Counted from the first letter of the stretch, positions 20,246-29,534 are shown. The stretch is DNA of 64,000 nt from Haloglomus halophilum (GCF_024298885.1 NZ_CP101166.1:62001-126000); one strand, 5' to 3'. Translations and numbers: made by a program. Notes: generated by a model not told the origin, from the sequence alone.

Positions 20246-20360
20246 CGATGGCTGGCGCTGGCAGTTCCGAAAGCCAGCCAAGCGAACCTACGACGACCTC
20301 GACACGCACGCCCAGAATCGTATACACCGACAAACTCGACGAGGCAAGTCGGTCCCACTG
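20238..20360 (+). pseudogene. remnant of a RelE/ParE-family toxin gene
   Basis: From ATG 20238 the frame reads MSDDGWRWQFRKPAKRTYDD and continues LDTHAQNRI, which is how many haloarchaeal RelE/ParE toxins begin. After codon 29 that frame loses all similarity. A neighbouring frame instead reads IVYTDKLDEA, the next expected segment (toxins have ...RIVxKLDEIV). So a frameshift near 20320 breaks the gene, and the C-terminal beta sheet with the catalytic or gyrase-binding part is missing before the SRPBCC gene at 20431. The family assignment comes from memory of such toxins. Confidence 0.6.
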
Positions 20361-20430
20361 CTCCGTCCATCTGCACCGCTCCTTGGCCGCGACGGTCACC
20401 GTTATCCGCCGCCCACACCTACTCTCGACC

Positions 20431-20910
20431 ATGCCGACCTACGAGCGGACGACCCGTGTCGCCGCGCCGCTGGAGGAGGTGTGGGCGTTCCACTCCCGTG
20501 TCGAGGGACTGGAGGCGCTCACGCCCGACTTCATGAACCTCCGGGTCGAGCGTGTCGTCGGTCCGGACGGCGAACCGGACCCCGAAGTGCTGGAGACGGG
20601 CGCGCGCATCGACATGTCGATGCGGCCGTTCGACGTGGGACCGCGACAGACCTGGACTTCCGTCATCCGGGCCCGCGAGGCCCACGACGGCGCGGCCTAC
20701 TTCCGGGACACGATGGAGGACGGTCCCTTCCCGGAGTGGGAGCACACCCACCTGTTCTACGCCGACGACGGCGAGACCATCTGCCGGGACCGGGTCCGAT
20801 ACCGGCTGCCCGGCGGGCCGCTCGGGCGGCTCGCCGAGCCCTTCGGCGACGTGGGATTCGAGCCGATGTTCGCGGGCCGTCACCGGAAGACGAAGCAGGT
20901 ACTGGAGTAG
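20431..20910 (+). CDS. SRPBCC-family (START/polyketide cyclase-like) protein
   Basis: The 159-residue protein starts with TTRVAAPLEEVWAFHSRVEG, the usual first strand and helix of ligand-binding SRPBCC proteins, and ends with a long C-terminal helix after FAGRHRKTKQVL. These proteins bind a hydrophobic molecule in a deep cavity; some are cyclases or ligase-like, many are of unknown role. The ATG at 20431 fits the domain start. The membrane-protein gene follows in the same direction. Confidence 0.78.
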   Translation: MPTYERTTRVAAPLEEVWAFHSRVEGLEALTPDFMNLRVERVVGPDGEPDPEVLETGARIDMSMRPFDVGPRQTWTSVIRAREAHDGAAYFRDTMEDGPFPEWEHTHLFYADDGETICRDRVRYRLPGGPLGRLAEPFGDVGFEPMFAGRHRKTKQVLE

Positions 20911-20964
20911 GGCCGGCGCGACCGAACCGGGAGCGCTTTTGTGGTGCCGGGTTCCGGAGAGGGT

Positions 20965-21501
20965 ATGAACTGGTTCGTCGTCGCCCACGTCGGCGACACG
21001 GCGCTCGGGCTCCAGGGCGCCATCGGCGTCGGCGCGTTCGCGGGCCTGCTCGCGACGATACTGATGAACGTCCCGATGCAGCGGCTCCCGGAGGGCAGTA
21101 CCCCGCCGTTCGTCGCGGCCGGCGCGCTCACGGGTGAGGAACTGTCCGAGGTCTCGGAGGGACTGGCCAGCCTCGTCCACTACGCCGCCGGAACCCTCGC
21201 CGGTGCCGGGTTCGTCCTTGCCGCAGAGGGTATCGAACGGGTCGTCACCGCGCGCGGCGGAGCCCCGGGGTTCGACCTCGTGCTCTCGGGGACCGGCATC
21301 CTTCTGGTGCCACATTTCATCGCCGCCGCCATCACGTTCTCCGTCCTCTTCCTCCTGTTCGGCTACGTCGTCCTCCCGCTGTTCGGCAAGGAGGCCGGGG
21401 ACCGGACCCGGCAGGTCCGCAACGACTGGGCCATCTCGTCGGCGGTGTACACGGCGGTGCTGACCGTCGTGCTCCCCGTCCTGACGGTGGCGCTGACCTG
21501 A
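20965..21501 (+). CDS. multi-helix membrane protein of unknown function
   Basis: The 178-residue protein has about four or five membrane segments: 15-35, 65-85, 105-128 (LVPHFIAAAITFSVLFLLFG region continuing to about 135) and 155-178. No signal peptide or known motif is seen. It is 54 bases after the SRPBCC gene and about 97 bases before the phosphorylase gene, all rightward, so a loose operon is possible. I do not recognise the family. Confidence 0.65.
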   Translation: MNWFVVAHVGDTALGLQGAIGVGAFAGLLATILMNVPMQRLPEGSTPPFVAAGALTGEELSEVSEGLASLVHYAAGTLAGAGFVLAAEGIERVVTARGGAPGFDLVLSGTGILLVPHFIAAAITFSVLFLLFGYVVLPLFGKEAGDRTRQVRNDWAISSAVYTAVLTVVLPVLTVALT

Positions 21502-21598
21502 CGGCGCGACTGTACGCCGCCCGGACAAGCCATCGACCCCGGCTCCCGCTCGTCCGGTGACCGCCCGGACTTTTGCCGGCCGCGCGAGGAGCGGGCAC

Positions 21599-22333
21599 AT
21601 GGCCAAGCAGCCACACATCCTCTGCGAGCCGGGCGACCTGAACGACATCGCGCTCGTGCCGGGCGACCCCGGGCGGGTCGAGCGTATCGTGGAACAGTGC
21701 GACAGCCACTCGCTCGTCGCCGAGAACCGGGAGTATCGGGTCGTGAACGCCACCTACGGGGGTGTCGACCTGACGCTCTGCTCGACCGGTATCGGGGCCC
21801 CCTCGACCGCCATCGCCGTCGAGGAGCTGGCGAACGTCGGCGTCGAGACGTTCCTGCGCGTGGGGACGACCGGCGCGCTCCAGCGCGGCATCGAGATCGG
21901 CGACATGGTCGTCGCCACGGCGGCCGCGAAGGACGAGGGGACCACGAAGCGCTACGAGGACGCCACGGTGCCGGCGGTCGCGACCCACGAGGTGGTCGCG
22001 GCGCTGCTCGCGGGCGCACAGGCACGTGACGAGGACGTCCACGTCGGTCCCATCGCGACGGACGACGCGTTCTACGCCGAGACGGAGGCGTACGTCGAGC
22101 GCTGGGAGGCCGCCGGACTGCTCTCCGTGGAGATGGAGGCCGCCGCGCTGTTCACGCTGGCACGGCGGAAGGGACTGGACGCGGGCGCCATCTGCACTGT
22201 CGATGGTAACCTCGTGGAGGGGACCCAGAAGGGCGAAACGGACGACGACGAACTGCCCGAGAAGGCACAGGACAACGTCGAGCGAGCCATCGGCATCGCG
22301 CTGGACACCGTCGTCGCGCTCGACGAGGCCTGA
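21599..22333 (+). CDS. udp: nucleoside phosphorylase (uridine phosphorylase-like)
   Basis: The 244-residue enzyme belongs to the NP-I family that splits nucleosides with phosphate in salvage. GDLNDIALVPGDPGRV near the N-terminus holds the phosphate-binding Gly/Asp/Arg, LRVGTTGAL the second phosphate loop, and VEMEAAALF the ribose-binding glutamate motif. Pyrimidine specificity is suggested by overall likeness to uridine phosphorylases, but purine nucleoside phosphorylase activity cannot be excluded. The ATG at 21599 gives the expected N-terminus. Confidence 0.87.
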   Translation: MAKQPHILCEPGDLNDIALVPGDPGRVERIVEQCDSHSLVAENREYRVVNATYGGVDLTLCSTGIGAPSTAIAVEELANVGVETFLRVGTTGALQRGIEIGDMVVATAAAKDEGTTKRYEDATVPAVATHEVVAALLAGAQARDEDVHVGPIATDDAFYAETEAYVERWEAAGLLSVEMEAAALFTLARRKGLDAGAICTVDGNLVEGTQKGETDDDELPEKAQDNVERAIGIALDTVVALDEA

Positions 22334-22470
22334 GCCACGCGCCGTCACCGCGGTTCCGGCCGGCGCATCACCGGGCAGCCGGGCGGTTCGCACCCTTGTA
22401 TCTCGACCGTGATGGACCGTGTAGTATAACGATTCTGCAGCCCCTTGTCAGTCATATTAACACACTTAGT

Positions 22471-22480
22471 GATATATTAT
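22471..22480 (+). promoter_or_regulatory. TATA-like box before the small HTH gene
   Basis: GATATATTAT stands out in a short AT-rich stretch (22440-22500). Its centre lies about 23 bases before ATG 22498 and 47 bases before ATG 22522, so transcription should start close to 22498-22502. Confidence 0.5.
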
Positions 22481-22497
22481 CTCACGATATTCTTATT

Positions 22498-22704
22498 ATG
22501 CTACATCGTCTGGACGGCATCATGCACCAGCACGCGGTGCGAACGGCGATGGCGCTGTACACAGGTGGGACACTGGACCTGGAGACGGCAGCACGACAGG
22601 CGGGTGTTTCGACCGACCGCATCGAGCGGGCGGCCCGCCGTCTCGGTGCCACCCCGTCCGCACGCACGACCTCCCGCGAACGGCTCAACGTCTCCGCGGA
22701 CTGA
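22498..22704 (+). CDS. small helix-turn-helix-like protein
   Basis: The 68-residue protein contains MHQHAVRTAMALYTGG followed by a short helix-turn-helix: TLDLETAARQAGVSTDRIERAARR. This resembles small haloarchaeal proteins often annotated as DNA-binding of unknown role. The start could also be the ATG at 22522 (60 residues), where the recognisable part begins; the TATA position cannot fully separate the two. It stands alone between the phosphorylase gene and the convergent LEA-like gene. Confidence 0.6.
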   Translation: MLHRLDGIMHQHAVRTAMALYTGGTLDLETAARQAGVSTDRIERAARRLGATPSARTTSRERLNVSAD

Positions 22705-22854
22705 CCGCATCCGGCAGTCGGGTCCCCGAGCGACGCCCACAGAACCAGCTCTCTCCTTCCCTCGATTTCGCCCGTTCAGCCGCGCGGCTCTCTCCGATAG
22801 CACTCGAACGGCAGTCACAGGTCCGCGAGCACCGACCGAAATCAGAACTCCTGG

Positions 22855-24759
22855 TTAGCTGCCTTCGGCGGCGGCCGCCGCGGGCGGCGCGAGCGCGTTC
22901 GTCGAACTCGTGTCCGTCGACCCGGACGAGCCGTCGTCGCTGCCACCGAGGAAGTCCGTCTCGATGGTCGTGTCGTTGCCGAGGATGTCGAAGGCGGCGC
23001 GCTCGGTCCCCTCCGGCGTCTGGATGGTCGCGGTGGTGTTGCTGGACATCCGGGTGACCTCGTCGTTGCGGATGTGGGTCGGCCACCACTCGTCCATCTT
23101 CTGGTTGTCCAGGTAGATGACGTAGGAGACCCGCCGGGTCGCACCAGGGGCGATGGTGTGGCTGTTCTCGGAGCTGTTGTCCGCGACGGTGACGCTGTTG
23201 AGGTTCACCACGTAGTCGATGCCCTCGATGGTGACCGAGGAGAACGTGTTCTCGTTGCGGATCTCGGTCGTGACGATGAGCGGCGCCGACTGCGGGTCGG
23301 AGACGCCCCACTCCGCGTCGACCTCCGTGATGGTGAGGACGTGCTCACCGCTCTCGGTCGTGACGCGCTGGGGTTCCTCGGTCTCGATCTGCCCGATGAC
23401 ATCCGTCGTCTGCGTGTTCTGCCGGTCCGGCAGACTCACCGGGAGCGTCGTGACCGCGATGTCGGCGGTCCCGGTGGCAGTCGTCGTGACCGTCGAGCGC
23501 TCGCCGTTGTTGATGTGGCGCGACCACCAGCGTGGGACGGCGTCGTTGTTCGCCAGCGCGCTGATGGTGAACGTCCCCTCGCCGGCGGGGAGGCTCTCGA
23601 CGGTCGACGTGTTCTGTGCGAACAGCACGTCGTTGACCTCGGTCGTCTGGTTCACCCGCAGCGACAGCAGGTCGTTGAACTCGCCCTCGTTCGGGTTGTC
23701 GACGGTCACGTCGGTGACGATCTCGGTCGTCTCGTCGGTCACCGCGCCCCAGTCGCTGCTGGTCGACTGGACCTCCGGCTCGCCGAACTCCGGTGCGACG
23801 CCGTCCTCGGCGGGGAGTTCGGTGATCCGCGTGGGTTCGTCGCCGAGGAAGTCGGTCTCGAACCGGATACGCCGGTCGAAGACGTTCAGCGGGACGCGCT
23901 TCAGTTCGCCGTCGTCGCGGACGAGGCCGAACACCTCGACACGCAGGCGCGTGCTCTGCTCGTCACGGAGGTGGGTCACCCACCACTGCTCCATCCGCGG
24001 CGTGTCCAGCGCGGCGTTCGCGGTGAACGTGTCCGACTCGTCCGGTTGGAGGACGATGGAGTCGTTCGTCCGGCCCTCGCCGACGGTGACGTTGTTCATG
24101 ACGATGCGGTACTCCGTGCCGTCGAGCCGCACGCTCCGGTTGTGGACGTTCGCCAGGTCGACGGAGAAGGCGATGGGCGTCTCCTCGGCGTTCGCGGTCC
24201 CCCACGAGGCACGCTGGTCGGAGACAGTCATGATGTCCTGGTCGGCGATGCTGACGGTGCTGCTGTTGTCGCTGGCGAACGCCGTCAGGAGGTCGGTCTC
24301 GATGGAGCGGTTCTGCGGCGGGAGCGAGGCGCCCAGCCCCGCCACGCCGACCCGCGCCTGCGTGGAGACGACCGTCCGCTCGTCGTTGTTGACGTGGGTC
24401 ACCCACCACGCCGGAATCTTCGTGTTGTCCAGCTGGGCGGTGAAGTTGACCACGTTCCGACCGGGGGCGAGCCCGATGCCGCCCTCGGAGCCCTCCGAGA
24501 CCCGCACCGAGTTCATGTATATCTCGTAGTTCAGGCTCGCGGCACCCGGGAACGACTGGTTGTTCGGGTTCGTCACCACGACCTCGGTCTCGATACCGGT
24601 CGACTCCTCGGAGACGGTGCCGAACTCCGTCTGTACCGACTCGACGATCGGCTGCTCGAAGGAGAGATCACCACCAGTGAAGAACAGCGCTGCCGCGCCA
24701 CCGGCGGCAGCCAGCACGACGATCCCACCGACCGCAGCCGCAACCTTCGTTGATACCAC
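22855..24759 (-). CDS. LEA14/WHy-domain protein with four tandem repeats
   Basis: The 634-residue protein has an N-terminal membrane helix or uncleaved signal (about 3-28), then four repeats of about 130 residues, each a LEA_2/WHy (water stress, hypersensitive response) beta-sandwich. A WW-x-THxxND-like signature recurs near 118, 259, 411 and 558, and three repeats end with an ETDLL or ETDFLG-like word. The domains are Asn/Thr-rich with many N-glycosylation sites, so they are probably outside the cell. The C-terminus is a Ser/Ala-rich tail. GTG 24759 is preferred because a TTTACC box sits 30 bases upstream; GTG 24804 would add 15 residues. Confidence 0.82.
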   Translation of the reverse strand: MVSTKVAAAVGGIVVLAAAGGAAALFFTGGDLSFEQPIVESVQTEFGTVSEESTGIETEVVVTNPNNQSFPGAASLNYEIYMNSVRVSEGSEGGIGLAPGRNVVNFTAQLDNTKIPAWWVTHVNNDERTVVSTQARVGVAGLGASLPPQNRSIETDLLTAFASDNSSTVSIADQDIMTVSDQRASWGTANAEETPIAFSVDLANVHNRSVRLDGTEYRIVMNNVTVGEGRTNDSIVLQPDESDTFTANAALDTPRMEQWWVTHLRDEQSTRLRVEVFGLVRDDGELKRVPLNVFDRRIRFETDFLGDEPTRITELPAEDGVAPEFGEPEVQSTSSDWGAVTDETTEIVTDVTVDNPNEGEFNDLLSLRVNQTTEVNDVLFAQNTSTVESLPAGEGTFTISALANNDAVPRWWSRHINNGERSTVTTTATGTADIAVTTLPVSLPDRQNTQTTDVIGQIETEEPQRVTTESGEHVLTITEVDAEWGVSDPQSAPLIVTTEIRNENTFSSVTIEGIDYVVNLNSVTVADNSSENSHTIAPGATRRVSYVIYLDNQKMDEWWPTHIRNDEVTRMSSNTTATIQTPEGTERAAFDILGNDTTIETDFLGGSDDGSSGSTDTSSTNALAPPAAAAAEGS

Positions 24760-24850
24760 GGTTGTCTCGAGTAGTCCGTCGGCGCGGTAAAGCGTGTTGG
24801 CCACCCGGCGTACCCCCGGCGGCTAAGGGGGCGGCACGCCCAGCGCGGGT

Positions 24851-25273
24851 GTGAACGTCGGTTACATCACCTACTCGCTCGTCGCGCTCGCGGCGTACAC
24901 GCTCGTCTCTCCGCTGACGAAACTGGCCACGCGGGACCTCCCCAGCGACGCCGTCGCCGCCGTCACCAACGGGATGCTCGCGGTCGCCGCGCTCGGGTTG
25001 ACGCTGTACGCCGGAGACTCGGTCACCCGCACGCTGACCCACCCCGACCGCGTCTACGTCCTCGGGGCCGGAATCTGCCTCTCGGTCGGCATCATCGCCT
25101 ACTACCGCGCGCTCAAGGCCGGCCCCGTCTCGGTGGTCGTGCCCATCTTCGGGATGTTCCTGGTAACCTCCTCGCTCGTGGGAATCGCCTTCCTGAACGA
25201 GGCGCTCACGCTCCGGAAGGGCCTGGGCATCGTGCTGGCGGTGGTAGCGGTGCTGCTGGTCACGACGGAGTAA
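24851..25273 (+). CDS. single EamA-domain membrane protein (half-size DMT transporter)
   Basis: The 140-residue protein from a GTG start has about five membrane helices and one EamA unit, including YYRALKAGPVSVVVPIFG and LNEALTLRKGLGIVLAV, hallmarks of drug/metabolite transporters. Usual members have two such units in about 300 residues, so this one must dimerise, as small EmrE-like proteins do. No partner gene is adjacent. The substrate is unknown. The gene is divergent from the LEA-like gene with a short control region between. Confidence 0.82.
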   Translation: MNVGYITYSLVALAAYTLVSPLTKLATRDLPSDAVAAVTNGMLAVAALGLTLYAGDSVTRTLTHPDRVYVLGAGICLSVGIIAYYRALKAGPVSVVVPIFGMFLVTSSLVGIAFLNEALTLRKGLGIVLAVVAVLLVTTE

Positions 25274-25405
25274 CGGTTCGGAGTGACCGCTCGGTGCCAG
25301 CGTTCAGGTTCTCCAGTACGCGAACGCGAGGAGGAATCCCAGAGGAGTCGAGGATTAAGTGCGGTGGTGCAGAAGTCATCACACACGCTGAACAGGACCC
25401 CCGCC

Positions 25406-25918
25406 ATGCCGTTTACACCATTCCACCTTGGCCCCGGACTCTTGCTCGGGCTGTTGGCCCTCCGGTGGCTCGACCTCCCGGCAGTGCTGGTCGCCAGCGT
25501 GCTCGTCGACATCCGGGCAGCACTGGTGTTCTTCGGCGTTCTCGATGGTCCACTCCACGGTCCGTTCCACACGTTCCTCGGGGCGACCCTTCTCGGGGTC
25601 GTACTCATCGCCGTCTCGCTGCCGGTACGTCCGACACTCGATTCCGTCCTTGCCTGGCTCCGGCTGGCACAGGAGCCGTCGATAAAGCGGATTGTAGCCG
25701 GTGCGTGTGTTGGGGTCTGGCTCCACATCGTCCTCGATGCGATACTGTACGCGGATATGGCACCGTTGGCACCGTTCCCCGGCAATCCACTACTCGGCCT
25801 AGTCAGCGTCACAGCGGTCTATATCGGCTGTCTCGTCGCCGGTGTCCTCGGCGTTGGGTTGTACGTGCTGGCAGCGTCTGGTCTGATAGAACTGCTGCCC
25901 CGATCCGCTGGACGCTAG
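25406..25918 (+). CDS. DUF457-like membrane protein (YdjM-type, putative metal-dependent hydrolase)
   Basis: The 170-residue protein begins MPFTPFHLGPGLLLGLL and contains FHTFLGAT and WLHIVLDAILYADMAPLAPF. These histidine/aspartate motifs between membrane helices fit the LexA-regulated YdjM/DUF457 membrane hydrolase family. Catalysis has not been shown for most members. About four membrane helices are present. The ATG at 25406 is used because it begins the conserved sequence. The helicase gene follows 42 bases later in the same direction. Confidence 0.75.
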   Translation: MPFTPFHLGPGLLLGLLALRWLDLPAVLVASVLVDIRAALVFFGVLDGPLHGPFHTFLGATLLGVVLIAVSLPVRPTLDSVLAWLRLAQEPSIKRIVAGACVGVWLHIVLDAILYADMAPLAPFPGNPLLGLVSVTAVYIGCLVAGVLGVGLYVLAASGLIELLPRSAGR

Positions 25919-25960
25919 CGACCACGCCGCTCAATAGGCCGCAACCCCACCGGACGAGTA

Positions 25961-28846
25961 GTGAGCGAACCGGAGCCGGTCGCGGGTGCGGACGCGTTCA
26001 CCCACCTGCACGCGGACGTTCGGGCGGCCCTCTCCGAGCGTGGCTTCAGCACGCCGACGGAGCCACAGCGCCGTGCCGTCCCGCCGCTGGCACGGGGGGA
26101 GGACTGTCTCGTCGTCGCGCCGACCGGCACCGGCAAGACCGAGACCGCGATGCTGCCGGTCCTCTCCGCCATCGTCGAGCGGCGCGAGCGGACCGACGAG
26201 GGCACCCACGGCGTCCAGGCCCTCTACATAACGCCGCTCCGGGCCCTGAACCGCGACATGCGCGAGCGGCTGGAGTGGTGGGGCGACGTGCTGGATATCA
26301 CGGTCGACGTGCGCCACGGCGACACCACCGACTACCAGCGCTCGAAGCAGGCCGAGAACCCGCCTGACGTGCTGGTGACCACGCCGGAGACGCTGCAGGC
26401 GATGTTCACCGGCAAGAAGCTCCGCCGGGCGCTCGAAGACGTCGAGCACGTCGTCATCGACGAGGTCCACGAACTCGCCGCCGCCAAGCGCGGGGCGCAG
26501 TTGACCATCGGTCTCGAACACCTCCGCGAGTACGCCGACGATTTCCAGCGCGTCGGCCTCTCCGCGACCGTCGGCGACCCGGCCGAGGTCGGGCGCTTCC
26601 TCACCGGCGGGCCCGACCCGACCATCGTGGAGGTGGACGTGGGCTCGCGCCTGGAGATCGAGGTCCGCGAGCCCGACGTGACCGAACGTGACGAGCGGCT
26701 TTCGGGCCAGTTGCTGACCGAGGCGAACGTCGCGAGCCACGTCCGCGTCATCGACGACCTGGTCCGGGAGAACGAGGCGACGCTCGTCTTCGTCAACACC
26801 CGGCAGACAGCCGAGGCACTTGGCTCGCGGCTGAAGGAACTCGGGACGAACATCGGCATCCACCACGGCTCGCTGTCGAAGGAGGCCCGCATCGATGTCG
26901 AGGACGGGTTCAAGGCCGGCGAGCTGGACGGGCTGCTCTGCACCTCCTCGATGGAGCTGGGCATCGACGTCGGCCACATCGACCACGTCGTCCAGTACCA
27001 GTCCCCGCGGCAGGTCTGCCGGCTCCTCCAGCGGGTGGGGCGGGCGGGGCACCGCCGGGACCAGATCTCCTCGGGGACGGTCATCACGACGCGCCCGGAC
27101 GACACGTTCGAGGCGCTGGCCATCACCGAGCGCGCGCTGAACGGCGATGTGGAGCCGGCGCGCATCCACGACGGCAGCCTCGACACGGTGGCCAACCAGA
27201 TATGCGGGCTCCTGATGGGCTTCGGCGAGATATCGGCGCGTGGCGCCTACGAGATCATCACGCGGGCCTACCCCTTCCGCGACCTCGACGAGGACGAGTT
27301 CAAGGAGGTCGTCCGCGAGTTGAGCGAGAACCGCGTCCTCTGGCTGGACGAGGAGGCCGACCGGCTGGAGAAGTCACGGGGGACGTGGCAGTACTTCTAC
27401 GCCAACCTCTCGATGATCCCCGACGAGGCCAACTACACCGTCGAGGACATGGCCTCCGGGCGCACGGTCGGCACCCTCGCCGAGCGGTTCGTCGTCAACT
27501 TCGCCGGCCCGGGCGAGGTGTTCATCCAGGGCGGCGAGATGTGGCGCATCACCGAGGTCGACGAGGAGGAGGAGGCCGTGAAGGTCACGCCGGTCGAGGA
27601 CCCCGGCGGCGAGGTCCCCTCCTGGGTCGGCCAGGAGATTCCCGTCCCGTACGGCGTGGCCCAGCACGTCGCGCGCCTCCGGGAGAAGGCCGCGAGACGG
27701 TTCGAGTCGGGCGACGACCACGACGCCGTCGCGCGGTGGCTGGCCGACGAGTACCCGACGGACGAGCACACCGCCCATTCGGCGCTCGAACAGGTCGCCG
27801 ACCACGTCGAGGCCGACACACCCGTGCCGGGTCCCTCCCGCGTCGTGATCGAGTTCAAGGGCCGTGAGGTGGTCCTCAACGCGGCCTTCGGCCACCGGAC
27901 TAACGAGACGCTCGGACGAGTGCTCTCGGCGCTCCTGGGCCAGCAGTCCGGCTCCAGCGTGGCGATGGAGGTCGACCCGTACCGCATCGAGATGGAGGTC
28001 CCTGGTGGCATCCGCGCCAGCGACGTGGTGGAGAAACTGGAGACGACGGACCCGGACCACCTCCGGCCGCTGGTCGAACTCTCGCTGAAGAACGCGGACT
28101 CGCTGAAGTTCAAGCTCGCGCAGGTGGCTGCCAAGTTCGGCGCGCTCAAGCGCTACCGCGGCGCGGGGGCCGCGAACTTCGGGCGCGGCCGTCTGCTCGC
28201 GGCGCTGCAGGATTCGCCCGTCTACGACGAGGCCGTCCGGGAGACGCTCCACGAGGACCTCGCGGTCGGTCGGGCCGCGGACGTGCTCCGCCGCATCCAG
28301 AGCGACGCGGACGATGACGGGGAGCCCGTCCCAATCGACATCGAGGTCGTCGGCCAGCGGACGCCCATCGGGCTCGGCGGGCGCTCCTCCGGCCGCGAAC
28401 TGCTCGCCCCGGAGAACGCCGACGCCAGCGTCATCGCGACGGTGAAGGAACGCCTCCAGAACGACCGCGTCATCCTGCTGTGCTGTCACTGCCACGAGTG
28501 GGACCGTCGCCAGCAGGTGAAGCGGGTGCCCGACCAGCCCGAGTGCCCCGAGTGTGGCTCGACACGGGTCGCGGCGCTCAACCCCTGGGCCGACGAGGTG
28601 GTGCAGGCCGTCCGGGCGGCAGAGAAGGACGAGGAACAGGAGAAACAGACCGAGCGCGCTTATCGCGCCGCAAGCCTCGTTCAGAGCCACGGCAAGCAGG
28701 CCGTTATCGCGCTCGCCGCGCGGGGCGTCGGCCCGCACAACGCCGCACAGGTCATCAACAAGCTCCGGGAGGACGAGGACGACTTCTATCGGGACATCCT
28801 CACGAAGGAGCGCCAGTACGCCCGGACGAAGTCGTTCTGGGACTGA
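25961..28846 (+). CDS. Lhr-type superfamily 2 helicase with C-terminal zinc finger
   Basis: This is a large helicase-related protein of 961 residues that unwinds DNA or RNA-DNA hybrids with 3'-5' polarity and is linked to repair in other species. The Q-motif region TPTEPQRRAV is followed by Walker A APTGTGKTE (53-61), TTPETLQ, DEVH box (167-170) and, in the second RecA domain, VFVNTRQTAE and QRVGRAGHRRD. A long Lhr-core region follows. Near the C-terminus two Cys clusters (LLCCHCHEW around 839-847 and CPECGSTR around 860) form a probable zinc finger, absent from bacterial Lhr-core proteins as I recall. The GTG start at 25961 is the first in the frame. Confidence 0.92.
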   Translation: MSEPEPVAGADAFTHLHADVRAALSERGFSTPTEPQRRAVPPLARGEDCLVVAPTGTGKTETAMLPVLSAIVERRERTDEGTHGVQALYITPLRALNRDMRERLEWWGDVLDITVDVRHGDTTDYQRSKQAENPPDVLVTTPETLQAMFTGKKLRRALEDVEHVVIDEVHELAAAKRGAQLTIGLEHLREYADDFQRVGLSATVGDPAEVGRFLTGGPDPTIVEVDVGSRLEIEVREPDVTERDERLSGQLLTEANVASHVRVIDDLVRENEATLVFVNTRQTAEALGSRLKELGTNIGIHHGSLSKEARIDVEDGFKAGELDGLLCTSSMELGIDVGHIDHVVQYQSPRQVCRLLQRVGRAGHRRDQISSGTVITTRPDDTFEALAITERALNGDVEPARIHDGSLDTVANQICGLLMGFGEISARGAYEIITRAYPFRDLDEDEFKEVVRELSENRVLWLDEEADRLEKSRGTWQYFYANLSMIPDEANYTVEDMASGRTVGTLAERFVVNFAGPGEVFIQGGEMWRITEVDEEEEAVKVTPVEDPGGEVPSWVGQEIPVPYGVAQHVARLREKAARRFESGDDHDAVARWLADEYPTDEHTAHSALEQVADHVEADTPVPGPSRVVIEFKGREVVLNAAFGHRTNETLGRVLSALLGQQSGSSVAMEVDPYRIEMEVPGGIRASDVVEKLETTDPDHLRPLVELSLKNADSLKFKLAQVAAKFGALKRYRGAGAANFGRGRLLAALQDSPVYDEAVRETLHEDLAVGRAADVLRRIQSDADDDGEPVPIDIEVVGQRTPIGLGGRSSGRELLAPENADASVIATVKERLQNDRVILLCCHCHEWDRRQQVKRVPDQPECPECGSTRVAALNPWADEVVQAVRAAEKDEEQEKQTERAYRAASLVQSHGKQAVIALAARGVGPHNAAQVINKLREDEDDFYRDILTKERQYARTKSFWD

Positions 28847-28890
28847 CCGCGTGGCGGTCCGACTGCGGGGAGTTCGCTCGGCGAGGGCGG

Positions 28891-29415
28891 TCAGCAGACG
28901 CTGTACGTCGCGTCGACCCCACCATCGTCGGTGGCGGAGACGATGGCATCGCCGTAGCACTCGCTGGTCTCGATGGTGACCGACGCACGGTCACCGCCGC
29001 GCTCGGCGACGACGCGGAACGACTCGATGCCGTCCGGGTCGGCCTCGGCGGTGTTGTAGACGACGCGCTCGCCGGGCGGGAGCGTCACGGCCTCGTCGTA
29101 GACGGTCTCGTTCGTCGCTTCGCGGCTGACCCGCACGTGGAGAGTGACCTCGCCATCGAGCCGGTTCTCGACCACGACATCGTGGTTCGGCTCGGGCCCG
29201 TAGTGTGGTGTCCCGGGCGTCGGGTCGTCCGTCGGCGTGGCGGGGGAGTCCGGCGTGTCGGTAGGGGTCGGCGTCGCGGTCGCTGTCGGGGACGGGTCGG
29301 TCAGCGAGGGCTCGGCCGGCGACGGGGCGCCATCGGTCGGGGCGAGTCCGGTGCAGCCCGCGAGCAGGAGGCTCGCGGCCAGGAGGGGGATGAGGAGGGC
29401 GGACGGTCGGGACAT
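28891..29415 (-). CDS. secreted lipoprotein with Thr/Pro-rich linker
   Basis: The 174-residue product begins with a typical lipoprotein signal, LLAASLLLAGC, with the lipidated cysteine at 21. A Thr/Pro/Asp linker (about 25-75) then precedes a small beta-rich domain (about 80-174) with two cysteines that could pair (SECYG and the C-terminal SVC). Such linkers lift domains through the haloarchaeal S-layer. The start at 29415 is chosen for the signal peptide. It is divergent from a methyltransferase gene. The function is unknown. Confidence 0.78.
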   Translation of the reverse strand: MSRPSALLIPLLAASLLLAGCTGLAPTDGAPSPAEPSLTDPSPTATATPTPTDTPDSPATPTDDPTPGTPHYGPEPNHDVVVENRLDGEVTLHVRVSREATNETVYDEAVTLPPGERVVYNTAEADPDGIESFRVVAERGGDRASVTIETSECYGDAIVSATDDGGVDATYSVC

Positions 29416-29534
29416 CGACCGGGGGTGGTCACTCCCCCGGCATAGGTCTTCCTCGTGTCGCCACCGCGGGGCAGGGTGTGGGTGGGCCACACGGTGGAGA
29501 ACCGCTCAATACCACGGGGCCTCCGGCACCATCC

